From NCBI RefSeq assembly GCF_003473485.1, contig NC_053047.1:1565001-1629000 (forward strand): a DNA stretch of 64,000 nucleotides. Direction: 5' to 3'. Origin of the DNA: Medicago truncatula (taxonomy: Eukaryota > Streptophyta > Magnoliopsida > Fabales > Fabaceae). The position numbers and the translations under genes were made by a program. Under the pieces are notes generated by a model. That model was not told where the DNA came from, did no database searches, and saw only the letters and a list, made by a program, of their open reading frames with translations. Numbering within the stretch: position 1 is the first letter of the stretch; every line of letters begins with the position of its first letter. Below are positions 48,581 to 60,165 of the stretch, piece after piece.

Positions 48581-49063
48581 TTAACACTAGGATAATTGAG
48601 AATTGTGATAACATCATGATAACTGAATTTTAGCACCTCTTAGATCTCTCTCCATGAATTAGATTAATTTGAAAGTTCCACTGTGTGTGACTAAACAACT
48701 AACTTCGTGGTAAAGTTCTAATTTCTCTGCCATGTCCATTGAATATGTTATCACATATCATTTTATGGATCATCGTCTGAAAGTCATTGCAAATGGCTGA
48801 AAATGCCAACCTAGCCAGAGCCCCTCAATGTGCTGATATTGCTTGTGAGGTGTTGCTGGTCATCTTGCTCCCCCCATCTACAAGGGTCAAAGGGTTCATT
48901 GAAGTTGTTAAGCCAGCGTCGTTCACGTGTCACTTTATGTGAAAAATTCAACAATAGTTGCCTTATGTGAAATCTATTGAGTTCCATCTTACTCAATAGA
49001 TTTCTCTAGCAGACATCATTTGCGTTTTCTATTAAGGGGTGTGGAGTGCTATTCTGTTTGTAG

Positions 49064-49393
49064 GTTAAGGTTGGCAAACTTCCACGACATGCTAGTTCAA
49101 ATATTTCATCTCAACGCACTAATTCAGAAGATAGACTTCAAAAAGTAGAAAGTGTATTTGGAAATCTTGTTGCTGTGCTTCAAATGCGATTTTCTGATGA
49201 TCCACAAATTAATGCTGTCTTACAGGCTGTAGCTCAAGAGGTAATAAATCTTATTTTTCAACTTCAAGAATGTTTTTCAAGAAAATAAAATACACTTTTT
49301 TTCACTTAGGTACCTGATGTTGCAAGTGCTCCAAATGGTTCTATTGGTAATAATCAACAAACTACAAGTGGCACTGGTTCACTGCACTTTTAA
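49064..49393 (+). pseudogene. Gene-like two-exon stretch inside the CACTA element, function unknown
   Basis: After an acceptor (tttgtag, 49063) the frame 49064-49240 reads VKVGKLPRHASSN..RLQKVESVFGNLVAVLQ..FSDDPQINAVLQAVAQE and ends at a good donor (gtaata). A second exon, 49310-49393, follows an acceptor (cacttag) and continues in frame, ending with TGSLHF and a stop. Both exons stay open across the splice, which suggests a real or recently real gene. A possible non-coding first exon ends at a gtgagt donor near 48256. I do not recognise a domain. It may be the tail of a CACTA accessory protein or a captured host gene piece. Confidence 0.45.
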
Positions 49394-50701
49394 GGTATTC
49401 TCTTTCAATGAGGGTAAATGTGCGTTCACTAATTATGTGCTAGCTGCAACTTTTTTCCTTCTTCTTTGTCATGAATTAAAACTTATGTGACTGCGAGTTT
49501 GGTAAAGATGTCTGTGCAAGATAAGTTTATCACTTGGCAGATGACTTTGTGTGTTTGCACATGCGCACATGCACGGACGTAACGTGCATGTTGAATTTGG
49601 CAGGGTAAAAGATTGATGGTAGGTGTTTGAGGTGTCATAGATAGAGAACAGGAAGATGAATATGATGTGAGCAATGAAATAGAACAAGCATGGACTAGCC
49701 ATTGGACTTGAACAATAATAAGCCCAGTCACCTAGGATTTGGTTGGATATACTCTAAGAGAAAGAAAGTCATAGCCAGAGATAATTAGTTACATTTTGAG
49801 TTGACAAGTTTTTGAACCTTGTGATTTGTCAATTGATTCAGACTGGTATGTCCATTGAATATATCGCACTTGTTCTATGTTATTTTGATTTTTTAATATT
49901 TTTAATACGAGGGCTGATAATTTGGCAACTTATTGCATGACAACGTATCCATCTCTCTAACTGTTAATTGTTTTTGGTCTTATTTTAAGGTGCATTGATG
50001 GAGAAGAGGAAGATGATCTGGTTTTGGCGGAACATGATGTGAAGAAAAGTATATGATTGTTCTTGATAGGGTAGAACCATATAAAAACTGTGTCTGTCAG
50101 TTTCTGCATCTTATAAGTAGTAAAACTCATTTTGTGTATTTTGGTGTTGTCTTTAGTTATATGATTTGTCCACATTGGTGAATAATACCTTGAGAATATA
50201 TTCTGGTGTTGATTTTAGTTTATATGATGATTGGTGAATAATACCTTGAGAATATTAATCCACCAATTTTTTTTTATGAAATATAAATGTTTTTATAGTT
50301 ATTAACCAGTTTGTATGATGGAGAAAAATATAATACAGTGCAACAACAATAAATAATACTTCAAAAAATATTTGGGGGTTTCACGTTTTTAAAAAAAAAG
50401 GGGGACATTTTATAAATAAAAAAAATTTGTGGGATTGATTTTTACCCACGGCCAGAGACGCTGTAGGTAAAAATACTAGTCTGTAGAAAAATCTTGTACA
50501 GACACACAACCCGTCCGTAGATAAAGGTACTGTCCGTAGGTAAAACATGCACTTACAGAAAAAAAATCCGTTGCAACTTGCTAAGTATAGTGCACGGCCA
50601 ATATGGCCGTGGGTGAAAGTTTTGGCCATATATACCTACGGAAAATAGCCTTTAGTGACGGTTTTTGCCCGTCACTAGAGGTCAAGTTTCTTGTAGTGCT
50701 T

Positions 50702-51714
50702 ACAAAATAAAAATATATATACATACTAAAAGAAAAATATAACTACCTTAAAAAAAGAAGGTAAAATATAACTTTCTTTTATAAAATACTAGTATTAGTT
50801 TTTAAATATTCTTACACAAAATTTTGATATAGACCTCGGTAAATGTTGGACCGACACTAAAATTCTAGCTAATGTTAATGCCTAATTATTCGTAAAAATA
50901 ACCCAATCTAAATCTGGATAAAGAGATTCCTACTTTTCCTTCAAATGCATATGTTCCAATAACTTTTCAGAAATAGTCACACTTGGTAGTCATCACTTAA
51001 TAAATTTCAATAAAAAGATCCGTAAATATTTCCTTTGTCTCCATCAAAAGTTCCACATGTAAAGTTATAAACATAGGGGAACATATATATCCATGAAAGT
51101 AAAAAACAAAATTAACAATGCATAATCAAAGTGAGAGTAAATGTAACTATAATAATGAAAATTGAGGACACACCTTGCTAAATTTCCCTTACCTTTTTTT
51201 TTGTTGGATGGATATTTGTCACACACTTTGCTAAATTTCAATGCGGATGGAACAATCTTTGAAAGAGTTTGTGGAAAGATTGATATTGAAAACTATATAG
51301 AATTGTAGAAGTAATATATGAGTTGGTTAATTTGGATGGAAAAGGATTTATTATAAAGAGGACTTTATCAAATATAATTACATCAAGAAAAAGTTCACCT
51401 ATAGTGGAGAAATAGTTGGTCTTATGGCTTCTGATTCCAGCAAAGAACATGGCCATTTCCATAAGAGTGGGATGCTATGCTATTGCTAAGAATAGGAAAA
51501 AGGTTTCATTATTAGAATTCTTATAGATTTAGGTGCTTATTGATAATTGGGAGAAGAAACTCTAACGTGGAAAGGTGGTTCTGACCTATAATATAATTTA
51601 TGACAGTTAAATATATTTTTAATATGTTAATTATTTAAATAACAGATTTTCTACATGATAAGTATATTGACTAAAAGTTGAATTTATGACTTTTTTTATA
51701 AGTTTTTTTGGCTG
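50702..51714. other. Intergenic, no gene seen
   Basis: AT-rich sequence without recognisable coding or repeat structure. The minus-strand frame at 51238-51462 has no family features. Confidence 0.4.
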
Positions 51715-52078
51715 AATCAAGAGGAGGATATACGGTAGAACCACAGACATCCTAACTAGGTTGGCATCTTTGAGGAACTTTTATCCTCTGCCGCCAACCT
51801 CATAAAATAAATATTAATAAAAAAAGTAGAAAAGTTTGTAAAAAAAAGGGGGAGACTAGGTCTGACCCTCAAAGCAAAAGAAAAGAAAACCTAAGGAAGA
51901 CGATACGTCTGCAATCCAAAATGGTCCCTAAAAAAGGCATCCCTAAGAAAATTGGGTAAGTTAGTTGACCACCAAGAACCTTGAATAGAGTGACCATAGT
52001 TAGCAAGCTTGTCTGCGCACCTATTGTCTTCACAAAAAATATGCGATGAAATGACCTGAACATCAGAGTGAGACAATT
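51715..52078 (-). pseudogene. LINE RNase H tail relic
   Basis: The minus strand from about 52078 to 51890 reads DVQVISSHIFCEDNRCADKLA then SIQGSWW..LPNFLRDAFFRDH, which matches the C-terminal RNase H of plant LINE ORF2 (pattern H.F.E.N.CAD.LA). The sequence left of it (ctaggtctgaccctcaaagc) resembles the 3' region of the retroposon at 57911-58693. A T-run at about 51702-51711 may be the tail. Confidence 0.75.
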
Positions 52079-53728
52079 AATTATGTTATCCGTTTTGGAG
52101 ACTTTTTTAATAATTGAATTAATATATGATATATTTCTCCACTACATATTCTTAATTAATAAATTTCCATTTACCAACTCAAGTTTATATTTGATTTTAC
52201 TAACTCATGTATGATCAAGCAAAAGTGCTAGGAACTGTGAACTTTATTATGTTGGAGATGTAATTATATCGGATTTGGACTTTATTTGCTTTGGTAGTTA
52301 CTTTCATTGATTATAGATGGAGATTAAGGAAGCAACGTGTTAAGGTTGTATTTGCTCTATCTAAAATAATAATAGTATTAAGACAATAAAAGTCCAAATA
52401 GATGGAACAAAAAGTACGTGCGATCAATATCATGCATGTGTCCATATTCTAGAAAGTATATCGTAAGTTTACTATAGAGCTAGTGTTTCTATCAAATCAA
52501 TTTGGGAATTGCCGATATAACTAGATATGAACACAGCAATATGATTAACAAAATTGAGTTTTAATTTGTCAATTATCAAAGTTTAGAGATAAAACCTACT
52601 CATCAAATTAGTTCATGCACCTAACTTTGGTGTCCAAACTTTGTATCAACTTAATTTCAATAACATTCATTCCATGGAAATACATATATGATATGATTCT
52701 CCTAATTTCAAATGTTTATAAACAGTACCCAATTTGGATATAAGTCCATCATTGTCTGGTTTTAGATATGATCATGTGATCAATGCAAGCAAAAATAAAT
52801 TTGGAACCAATCTCAATATACATATCTTTAGAGAATAATAGGGTTATAGTTCTTTATGTTATTCCAAAAGTTAGAGGTATAAAATATAGAAATGTTGTTT
52901 AACAACATTTAGGGTTATTTGTGACGAGAAAAAAATTGAATTCTTATGTATATTCACTATGTGAGAGGTAAAAGTGATTCTAGGATTATAAAATTGATGT
53001 TGACATGTTATTTTGGATGCTTTTGAAGATAATTGTTTTTGTCTAAATAGTAGGTTTTAATTTGAAGTTGAGATAAAACTTGTCTCAAAATAAAAATTAG
53101 TTTCAAACCTTTTTAACAACTGTTTTTATAAATTCATTATTCAACTAACTTGTACATACATACATAGTTACGTTGCCTTGATTTTATAGTTGTTGGCTTC
53201 ATGTGACTCCCTTGTTATAATTATAACTAAATTGAACTCTGATCCATCCATTCCATGTCTTAAAAATTAACAGAGAATTTTGACAAAATACAAATTGAAG
53301 CTTAAAAACCATTGCTTTATTGTAAAGGATATTGTAAGACAAATCATTCAAAAATTAAAAAATAAAAAATAAAAGAAAGGAAGCAGAGTGTATGTAGTTG
53401 TGGAGGTCAAAAATCAGAGGTGACCAACATACTTCAACAAGGAGATTGAATCTAGTCAAGGAAAAAAACATGTAAACGAGGAAACAAATTGATCCACAAG
53501 TTACGTTCAATATTTACATACATATATATTGATGGATTGAACATGGATTCCACAAGCAGGAACATAAGAAACAATACAATCCACAAGTTACATAAATATA
53601 CATATCAAGTTATGGTTTTGCTACTTGCTGCGATCGAACGTGAGTCTGTCTACCAGCTTTACCCCTCCTTTGTTTTCCTACTGTTGGCTGTTTATCTTCG
53701 AATCCAATCACAGATAAATAAATGACAA
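52079..53728. other. Intergenic, no gene seen
   Basis: Spacer with no convincing coding frame, RNA gene or bounded transposon. Short frames at 53489-53725 are low-scoring. Confidence 0.4.
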
Positions 53729-54898
53729 TTATGTGATTATTTTGACATTATGAGAGGAAAAAAAGACAATTAAAACACGGTTAGAAGCTTCACGTTCCTG
53801 ACGACGTCTCTCCCTCTGTAAATTAGATTATGTAAAGAATCCGTCAAACAGACTAATGAACAAATCAGTTGCGTATAGTTGTAAAACTAGTCATCAGCAA
53901 GCCCATTTCCATACATCTAACAGAACAATGCTTATCTTGCATAGGCCACATGGAGAATATATGTTACAAATATTGCTACAAATTCAATCAATTTGCATTT
54001 TTCTTTTCTATTCTTATTTTTTATTTTTATTTTGTGGAAAGGGATCTAGACAAATTCTCCTGAAAAATTACCAACTACTGGAACCAGCCAGGTTAAGGGA
54101 AGTATTATTTAGCACTATTCTTATAAGTTATTACTCTCTACAATGACCGAGCTGCATTTTTCAACTATCTTATCTTCATTGAATTTTACATTTATATAGC
54201 ATAAGATTACATGGCTTTGGTTCACAGTTCTGTAAACTGCAATATGATCCTCAAACAGTTAAGTTAATCGATCCTAATTAATAATGCATATTTCAAAATC
54301 AGATGGCAATTGAAGGAGAAAGCAAAGCTTATTTACTTCTCTTCAAGTGGTAGTAAAACATGCCACATACAAAGCATCCAATAATATATCACATAGAATT
54401 GGCCAATTCTGGATCAAAAAGCCATATTAACTATAAATGTTATTATATGATCAGGAAATGCATATATTCTCAATTCGACAGTCCTTAATAGTTAATTCCC
54501 TAACACCAACAACAAGAACCATGTTTAATCCCACTAACTAGTGCCAGCTACATGGATCCAACGACGCCATAATGTTCTATCTAACTCGCTAATATCTAGG
54601 TCTTTACTAATATTTTTACTACAAAATTATCTGCCTCTAGCGATTTGGCTATACTCCATATGATCTACTCTCTTTCCTGTTTTTGGTAGAAAGATCTATT
54701 CTATTTACTATAACAACAACAACAATAATGATGATGAACTTGGGAAAAAAAGAGAAATGTGGGTGAGTGACTGACCCTTCTTTCCCAGTAAGGAAGAAAG
54801 CAAACAAAATCATAGACTGGAGTGATGGTTGCACACAAAACTGCATTTAATGTTGTAAACAGCACGATTGCAGTCATGGGTCGGGTTTGATGCGGCAT
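53729..54898 (-). CDS. Small putative membrane protein, unknown function
   Basis: Two coding exons (54776-54898 and 53729-53815) join in phase to about 69 residues. The first gives MPHQTRPMTAIVLFTTLNAV then LCATITPVYDFVCFLPYWER, with one probable membrane segment (about 10-28). The second begins RERRRQEREA, a highly basic/acidic tail that fits the preceding WERR. Splice signals are agg/gtcagt and ttacag/agg. A 5' UTR exon ending at a strong gtgagt donor (55716) fits the acceptor at 54921, and the joined leader stays open up to the ATG. The organisation looks like a real small gene. The last about 15 residues may belong to an intron if a third exon exists. I do not recognise a named family. 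Confidence 0.55.
54506..54656 (-). mobile_element. RTE-type LINE 3' end fragment (second copy)
   Basis: It shares ccaacaacaag, gccagctacatg, ccataatgttctat and ctgcctctagcgattt in order with 22089-22262. It lies within the intron of the small membrane-protein gene, in the same orientation as the gene. Confidence 0.6.
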
Positions 54899-55334
54899 AC
54901 TTAACTGTTTCTTATCCGAACCTGCAATCAATAAAACAAACAAACATTTGCATCAATCGTGTTGCGAAGTACAACAGGAGGAAGAGAGGGGAAGGAAAAT
55001 CCAAACCTAGACTAGACAGATGACTTTCTCACTGATTCTGGCTGCCTGCTCGGCAGCCCCTACATTGTTTATTTATTTCAATTGAAGTTCTAAATTTTGT
55101 TGTTTTAGGCTTTTAATTGTTAAAAGATAAATTAAAGCGCTATTTTTTTCCTAAGAAAAATGTTTAAAAGTATCATTGAACATTGGGAAACTTGTTAAAG
55201 AAGGGAACTTTAGGTTTTTTGTTAGCATGTAGTTTTAACAGATTAGATAGAAGGGACAACAAATAAAATCTACAACAATATATAAAGAATTGTACCCTTC
55301 ATTCAAACTATTGTAACAATATCATTATAATAGA

Positions 55335-55455
55335 ATTGTCCCCGTTAGCATAGCTGAGTTGGTAGGGGACAATGCAGTGCAATATGCAGGGGTTGGATTC
55401 GAACTCTGTGTCCCTGTGTGAAATTCCAGCCACTAGCCAATTTGACCAAAAAATA
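55335..55455 (+). mobile_element. tRNA-derived SINE
   Basis: A-box-like agcatagctgagttggtagg and B-box-like ggttggattcgaactctg stand in tRNA order about 50 bp apart, followed by a non-tRNA body and an A-rich end (gaccaaaaaataataa). It is not a tRNA gene because the cloverleaf cannot be completed. It lies in the probable leader intron of the small membrane-protein gene. Confidence 0.65.
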
Positions 55456-55716
55456 ATAATTTAACTACAACCGGAACAATATTAGTTAAACTTGTGGTAT
55501 ATTCTAAAATATTGAGAACATGCCATAAATATACAAGTAAACACGAATACAATAGTTCTAGTCTTGACGCTAGTGACGACAATTTCTTTCTTCCACAAGC
55601 ATGATTAAGGAAAAATGATATAATTATTAGTTAAAGCAAACGAACATAGAATGAAAGAGATGCAATGCGGAATTGAGAATATGAAAATAGTGTTGGCTGG
55701 GAAATTTGCTACTCAC

Positions 55717-55830
55717 CTGTTCCAAAATATCGCAGATAAGATGAAATGAGAGAATGAATCACGGCAGCGGCTACGGCGGCTGTCGGAGAGATACAAGCGA
55801 TGTTGACTATGTTGGTAGGCAAGCAATGGA
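55717..55830 (-). promoter_or_regulatory. Probable 5' UTR exon of the small membrane-protein gene
   Basis: A GC-rich patch ends at a strong donor (acag/gtgagt, 55716) and would splice to 54921. The joined frame is open through AAVAAAVIHSLISSYLRYF into the coding exon but contains no ATG, so translation should start at 54898. The right limit is not defined. Confidence 0.4.
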
Positions 55831-55964
55831 GTCTCGGTGTTGTGTATGAGGCACACAACCATCCAATGGAGCTAAAGTTGGAAGGTCGTATTCTTGTTGG
55901 TCATTTAAATGATGAAGAGAAAAACCTTGTTAGTTACTTTGCACATGATGGATGTCAAGATTGA
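55800..55964 (+). pseudogene. FAR1/MULE-type transposase-like fragment
   Basis: A 54-codon frame reads GKQWSLGVVYEAHNHPMELK then LEGRILVGHLNDEEKNLV. The WxLxVxxxxHNHP..L.GH/R..L...EK pattern matches the C-terminal part of FAR1-type DNA-binding domains found in Mutator-like transposases and FHY3/FAR1 proteins. It stops after SYFAHDGCQD. The rest of the transposase is absent. It is antisense to the putative UTR exon beside it. Confidence 0.5.
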
Positions 55965-56802
55965 TAATTCTGTGTGCACGATGATTTCCTTTGCAATAAA
56001 TGTGTGTCAAAAAAAAAGACATGTTACTAATTGGTTTCAAACAATTTCTCCATCTATTCTTAAGTTGCCAAGGAAGTATGTGATAACACTTGAAGGTCGA
56101 TTACGAACTTGAAATCTTTTTGAATTTGCTATAGTTATCAAACTATGTTAATCATGTCGATGGTTGTTTGATTGAGATTTTAGATTTAGAATTTAATTAA
56201 AATAGGTACTTCGTGTTTTTAAATTAAAATTGAAACCTAGATGATTCGATCTCAATGTAATGATCATTGATAAACTACATGCGTGAAATGTGAATTCATT
56301 TGTCGAGTGAATTCACATACGTAATTATGTTCTTGTCTAATCACGTAAAGAAAACTAGAGCTTGGCCACATATATTCGTACTAGTAATAATATTTAAAAA
56401 TTAAGGAAAATTGATGGAGAAAAATTAACAGGCCAATTATATGGTTCTAATAATGTGATGCCAAAAAAATTAGGCAACTACACAATTCGTCCTTTTATTT
56501 TTTCCTTTTCCAGGCAACACTTTCATCATTTATCTTCATTTTTAATTTTTAAAAGTTTCCAATATTTTTTTCCACTGTCTTAAAAGTGAAAAAAATCAGA
56601 ATTTTTTTTTTTTTTAAGTTTCCAATATTTTTTCTGTCCCAAATATTTATTGAGAAATATATGGAGGCCAAAATAGAAATTAATAAAATTTGTTGGGGTG
56701 GCGTAGGAACTAACTACAGGAGTGAGATGTAATTTTTCCAACCTCTGTGTTCAACTGTGCCCATGGGCTTAAATTTTTAAACAAAAGTCCAAGTAAAATG
56801 TA
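55965..56802. other. Intergenic, no gene recognised
   Basis: A 67-codon frame at 55909-56112 has no recognisable content. The rest is AT-rich. Confidence 0.4.
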
Positions 56803-57617
56803 GAAAATTGCTATTTAGGCAGTCTGATTTGCTCTCAGGCATCCTAAACTGCTGAAAATAAATCCAATTCAACTAAAGTTGACGCCTACAGAAGTTATCT
56901 TCCGTTCCTACCAGTTATAGAGGGAGAAACTCATTTTGACATAATCATACACAAATAATTATCGGAAACAAATTCATCATTCACAACTGCCTCCTCCTTC
57001 TGGTAATCGTATATGTAGTGGTTGGGCGCATCTCAATCCTAATCATCAACAAAACATCAAGCAAGTCTTCTTATGTTTGACCATCATGTAACCCCTCATC
57101 CACCAAGTTTATGCAACTTCTGATGATCATCAATATCACAAGCATGTTATTAGCTCTTCATTAGCCGGCCTAAGAGGTTCTCCTCCGATAGGTGGCAATA
57201 CCTTCTGTTGAGATACCAGATAAAACCAGGTCACGTATCCCAGTGTGTGCTTCTAAGGATCTTCCACCATCAGAAACCTCAAGTATGACGTGCAGCAAGA
57301 AATCCAAAAAAGCCTGAACTACATGGGAATGTCCTACACCATGCTCGTACTGCCTCTTCACCTGCTCTAGCAAGTTGCATTACAACTTCCCTTGGTCGTA
57401 CATAAACCAACTCGAGTACCAACATATCTCCTAGAAGGCCTGCACATCCTAATGATCATTTTAGGGGCTGAATATGACGTCGTCCACGTTCAGACTAGAG
57501 CACAACATCAGTTAACTGTCGCTGGAAAACTAGTGAACGACTGTTAACTGCCGCTTAGGGTAAATGAGTAGTTTTGGGGTGCTAATAGCAATCTAAATTG
57601 CCTAAAGAGCAATTTTC
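56803..57617. mobile_element. Possible Mutator-like element with captured sequence
   Basis: The left end gaaaattgctatttaggca and the right end as complement gaaaattgctctttaggca match and stay similar for about 45 bp. The 9-bp flanks (taaaatgta and aatatagag) are similar at best, so the duplication is not proven. The interior is less AT-rich than its surroundings, with two overlapping minus-strand frames open at about 57170-57480 that could be a captured gene piece. I do not recognise it. Confidence 0.45.
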
Positions 57618-57899
57618 AATATAGAGTTCCATTGAAATGGACTTCTACGTCCACCTTGAAGCCCATTCACGTTTTCTTCATATATGAAATTGTTACTAAC
57701 ACATCATAATTGAACAAGCACACTCCTGCACATCCCCAAAATAAATCTATATTAATTATAAAGGGAGTACACCAAATTTTAGGGCTGGATTTTTTCTTCC
57801 CAATCTTAACTTTCCATTTAAACTATTTTATGATATTTTAAGTAAATTCCATTAAAATAGGAACAATTCACAACAATAAGAGAAACAATCAACAACAAT
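57618..57899. other. Short spacer, nothing recognised
   Basis: AT-rich spacer between two mobile elements. Confidence 0.4.
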
Positions 57900-57910
57900 A
57901 GAAACAACAT

Positions 57911-58693
57911 TTTTTTTTTAAGCAAAAGAGAAATAAAATAACATAAAAGAAAAAAGGTACAGAGCTAGGGGGCATCGGGCCTGACCCAGAAATAACCCAA
58001 AAGGGAATACATCGTGATAAAACCGTAAAAAGAAACTACCCTAAACAATCCTAACAAAACGAACTCTCATCACAGACGCAACCCAGCGATCCCGCGTACG
58101 GACTCGAAACCAAGTTACAAAAAATATGACGAAAGAGTGTCAGTAGGATAAGAGCGGGTTTAATATTGGCGTATGGATCGACCGCCAGCACGGTAACAAA
58201 ATCCACGATCCAGCAACCCCCTGAACAAAGCAGCAGGTATAAAGCTCTTTCGAGCAACACTCCGAAAACAATCACAAGGACTGCAACAGACAAGAGGACT
58301 GTACCGGAGTGAAGTCGGCCCTGATGCATCGAGACCTGCAGATCTCAACAGACCTGAAAAAATCAGAGAATCAAGCAAGGAACATCAACACAACGGTTTC
58401 TCGAAAACTCATTTGAACCCAAACACAAGTCCAAATCGATGATAACCAAACAACCCTTATGAGTTTCAAACCAAGGCCAAGTCTGCAACCACCAACATAG
58501 CTCTGAACAAACAAAACACAACAACACCAAACAAAAACAACAAACCAGAGAGCGGCGAACAAGCAATCCAACGGAATCACGCACCAAAATCCACAACAGT
58601 AACTTAATCCACCTTGTTCCAAGCAAACAACTTCAACCCAAAGGAGCAAAGACAGAGGAGGATTAAACAAAGCTCACCACGGTCACCGGAAGA
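57911..58693 (-). mobile_element. Retroposon (LINE-derived or SINE-like) with poly(A) and target duplication
   Basis: A T-run at 57910-57919 is the tail of a minus-strand insertion. The direct repeat agaaacaacat(t) lies at 57900-57911 and 58694-58705, the length expected for LINE machinery. The 780-bp body is markedly GC-richer than its surroundings. Sequence near the tail (gcatcgggcctgaccc) resembles that next to the RNase H relic at 51860. Open minus-strand frames (58051-58670) are Cys/Leu/Val-rich and have no protein family features. Confidence 0.75.
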
Positions 58694-58705
58694 AGAAACA
58701 ACATT

Positions 58706-60017
58706 GAACTCTATGAAAATTCATTATTTTGACCTTATATAAAAAAAACAATATGTTCTTTTGTAATATCTTTTCTTTCAAATTCACTCTTCACTTCATT
58801 ATTTTTTACTATACTATGTTATCATTCTTTACCAATAAAAGCGGAGAGACAGACACATAATGCCTGTCTTGACGCTAGTATCCATAATATCATTTTCTCT
58901 TTGAAATCAAACCACACCTTACGCTTTCTTTTAAAAAAATTGAATTTAACTTTTGGAAAACATTTTTTGATTAAAAAAAAAAGTAAAACTTAAAATTATG
59001 TTTATACACAAATTCTTATTGATTATTCTAAAAAGAAAATCTTATTTTATATTATTCTAAACACAATGGTAACAAGCAAAACTGCACACATCTCCGATGA
59101 TAAAAATAATTAGTTAACATATATATTTTGTTTATTTTTTAAAACAAACTACTTTGTTTGGCACTTTTCAATCACTTTTTTTTACAAGCAACACCACATT
59201 AATTATTGAAATATTGAGTGGGGTTTATTCTAAATTACCATTGTGTTTGTCATGTGACACTTGGTTACCAACATCAGCACTAAATCACGAAGTGGGTAGT
59301 CCTCAACCATAGAGAATGAGTGGTGATGGGTGAAAGAGTAATCAAAATAATAGTTATTTTATGTGACAAATGCACGCAATTCATGTGTGGCATTCCATAA
59401 CAACATACAAATGTGACAAATGCACGGTTGAGTATGTAAAATCAAGACCGTCCCCGATAATTTAGAGGCTTAGTTGTAATCTTAACATTTAAAAAGAATT
59501 GGACAAAAATCCAACATCAATTATAGTGAGATGTAAGAGTATTGGTTTAAACATGATTTTTACGCTTTTACGTACCTATAGACAAAGAGACACTTATCTA
59601 TAGACAATGAATAATTGACAACAAAATTTATGTCTTTCAGATGTTTATCTTCGAAAAAACAATATTTAATGACATATTTTGTGTGTAAGTAAAAATGTTA
59701 TTTTTTTTTCCTACATTCCAACAATTATACCTCTATCCCTACAAATATTAAGTCCCATAAATTAGAACCCCGGCTCCATAAAGCTCCTTACTCTTGCCCA
59801 AATACAGAATTGCGTAAAAGGTGCTAGATTTTTTTAATGTGGTAAACGAATGTTATAAAATATACTTATATTAAATGTTTGGTGTGTCTCATATATGATT
59901 AACTTTATTAAACAAAATATATGGGAAAAAAATACAAACTTACGCTAGATTTGATTAGTTTAGAATGTAACTCAAAATTATAAAGATATGATTTCTCATG
60001 AGTTAGAATGTAATTTG
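58706..60017. other. Intergenic, no gene seen
   Basis: AT-rich spacer. A short piece near 59447-59475 (gaccgtccccgataatttag) resembles one end of the hAT-like MITEs at 31025 and 62685. Confidence 0.4.
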
Positions 60018-60165
60018 TTAAGATAGTTAAATTTTGTTAATGTTAGTTAGACAATTAGAAATTAGTTAAAGTTAGTTACTCAAATAATTAATATAGTTGA
60101 ACTCGATAAATAGGAGTGTTGTTTATACAAATTATTATCTTTTATAAATCAATATAATTTCTTAT
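60018..60165 (+). mobile_element. Copia-like LTR fragment (second copy)
   Basis: It shares gttagttactcaa, tagttgaac, a TATA-like cgataaatagga and aatcaatataatttctta with 14113-14290. Solo fragment with no internal region. Confidence 0.45.

Larger units (their letters stand above)
47682..50698. mobile_element. Non-autonomous CACTA transposon
   Basis: The element starts cactacaagaaaa at 47682 and ends ttcttgtagtg at 50698, the terminal inverted repeat of plant CACTA elements. A 3-bp duplication ctt flanks it (47679-47681 and 50699-50701), as expected. Subterminal repeats such as ccgtagataaa and ccgtaggtaaa occur near the right end. No transposase domain is recognisable, so it would need a helper. 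It holds a 50-bp tandem array and a spliced gene-like stretch, listed separately. Confidence 0.9.

Noticed and set aside
54649-54943. Alternative start MFVLLIAGSDKK for the small membrane protein
   Set aside because: That Met lies in intron sequence upstream of the acceptor at 54921, and the stretch past 54776 reads through the intron.
57170-57373. 67-residue minus-strand protein (..VQAFLDFLLHVILEV..)
   Set aside because: No recognisable family, a second frame is equally open, and it lies within inverted ends of a probable transposon; not called as a gene.
58051-58670. Overlapping Cys/Leu/Val-rich minus-strand frames
   Set aside because: They lie inside a tailed retroposon, overlap in different frames and have no domain pattern.
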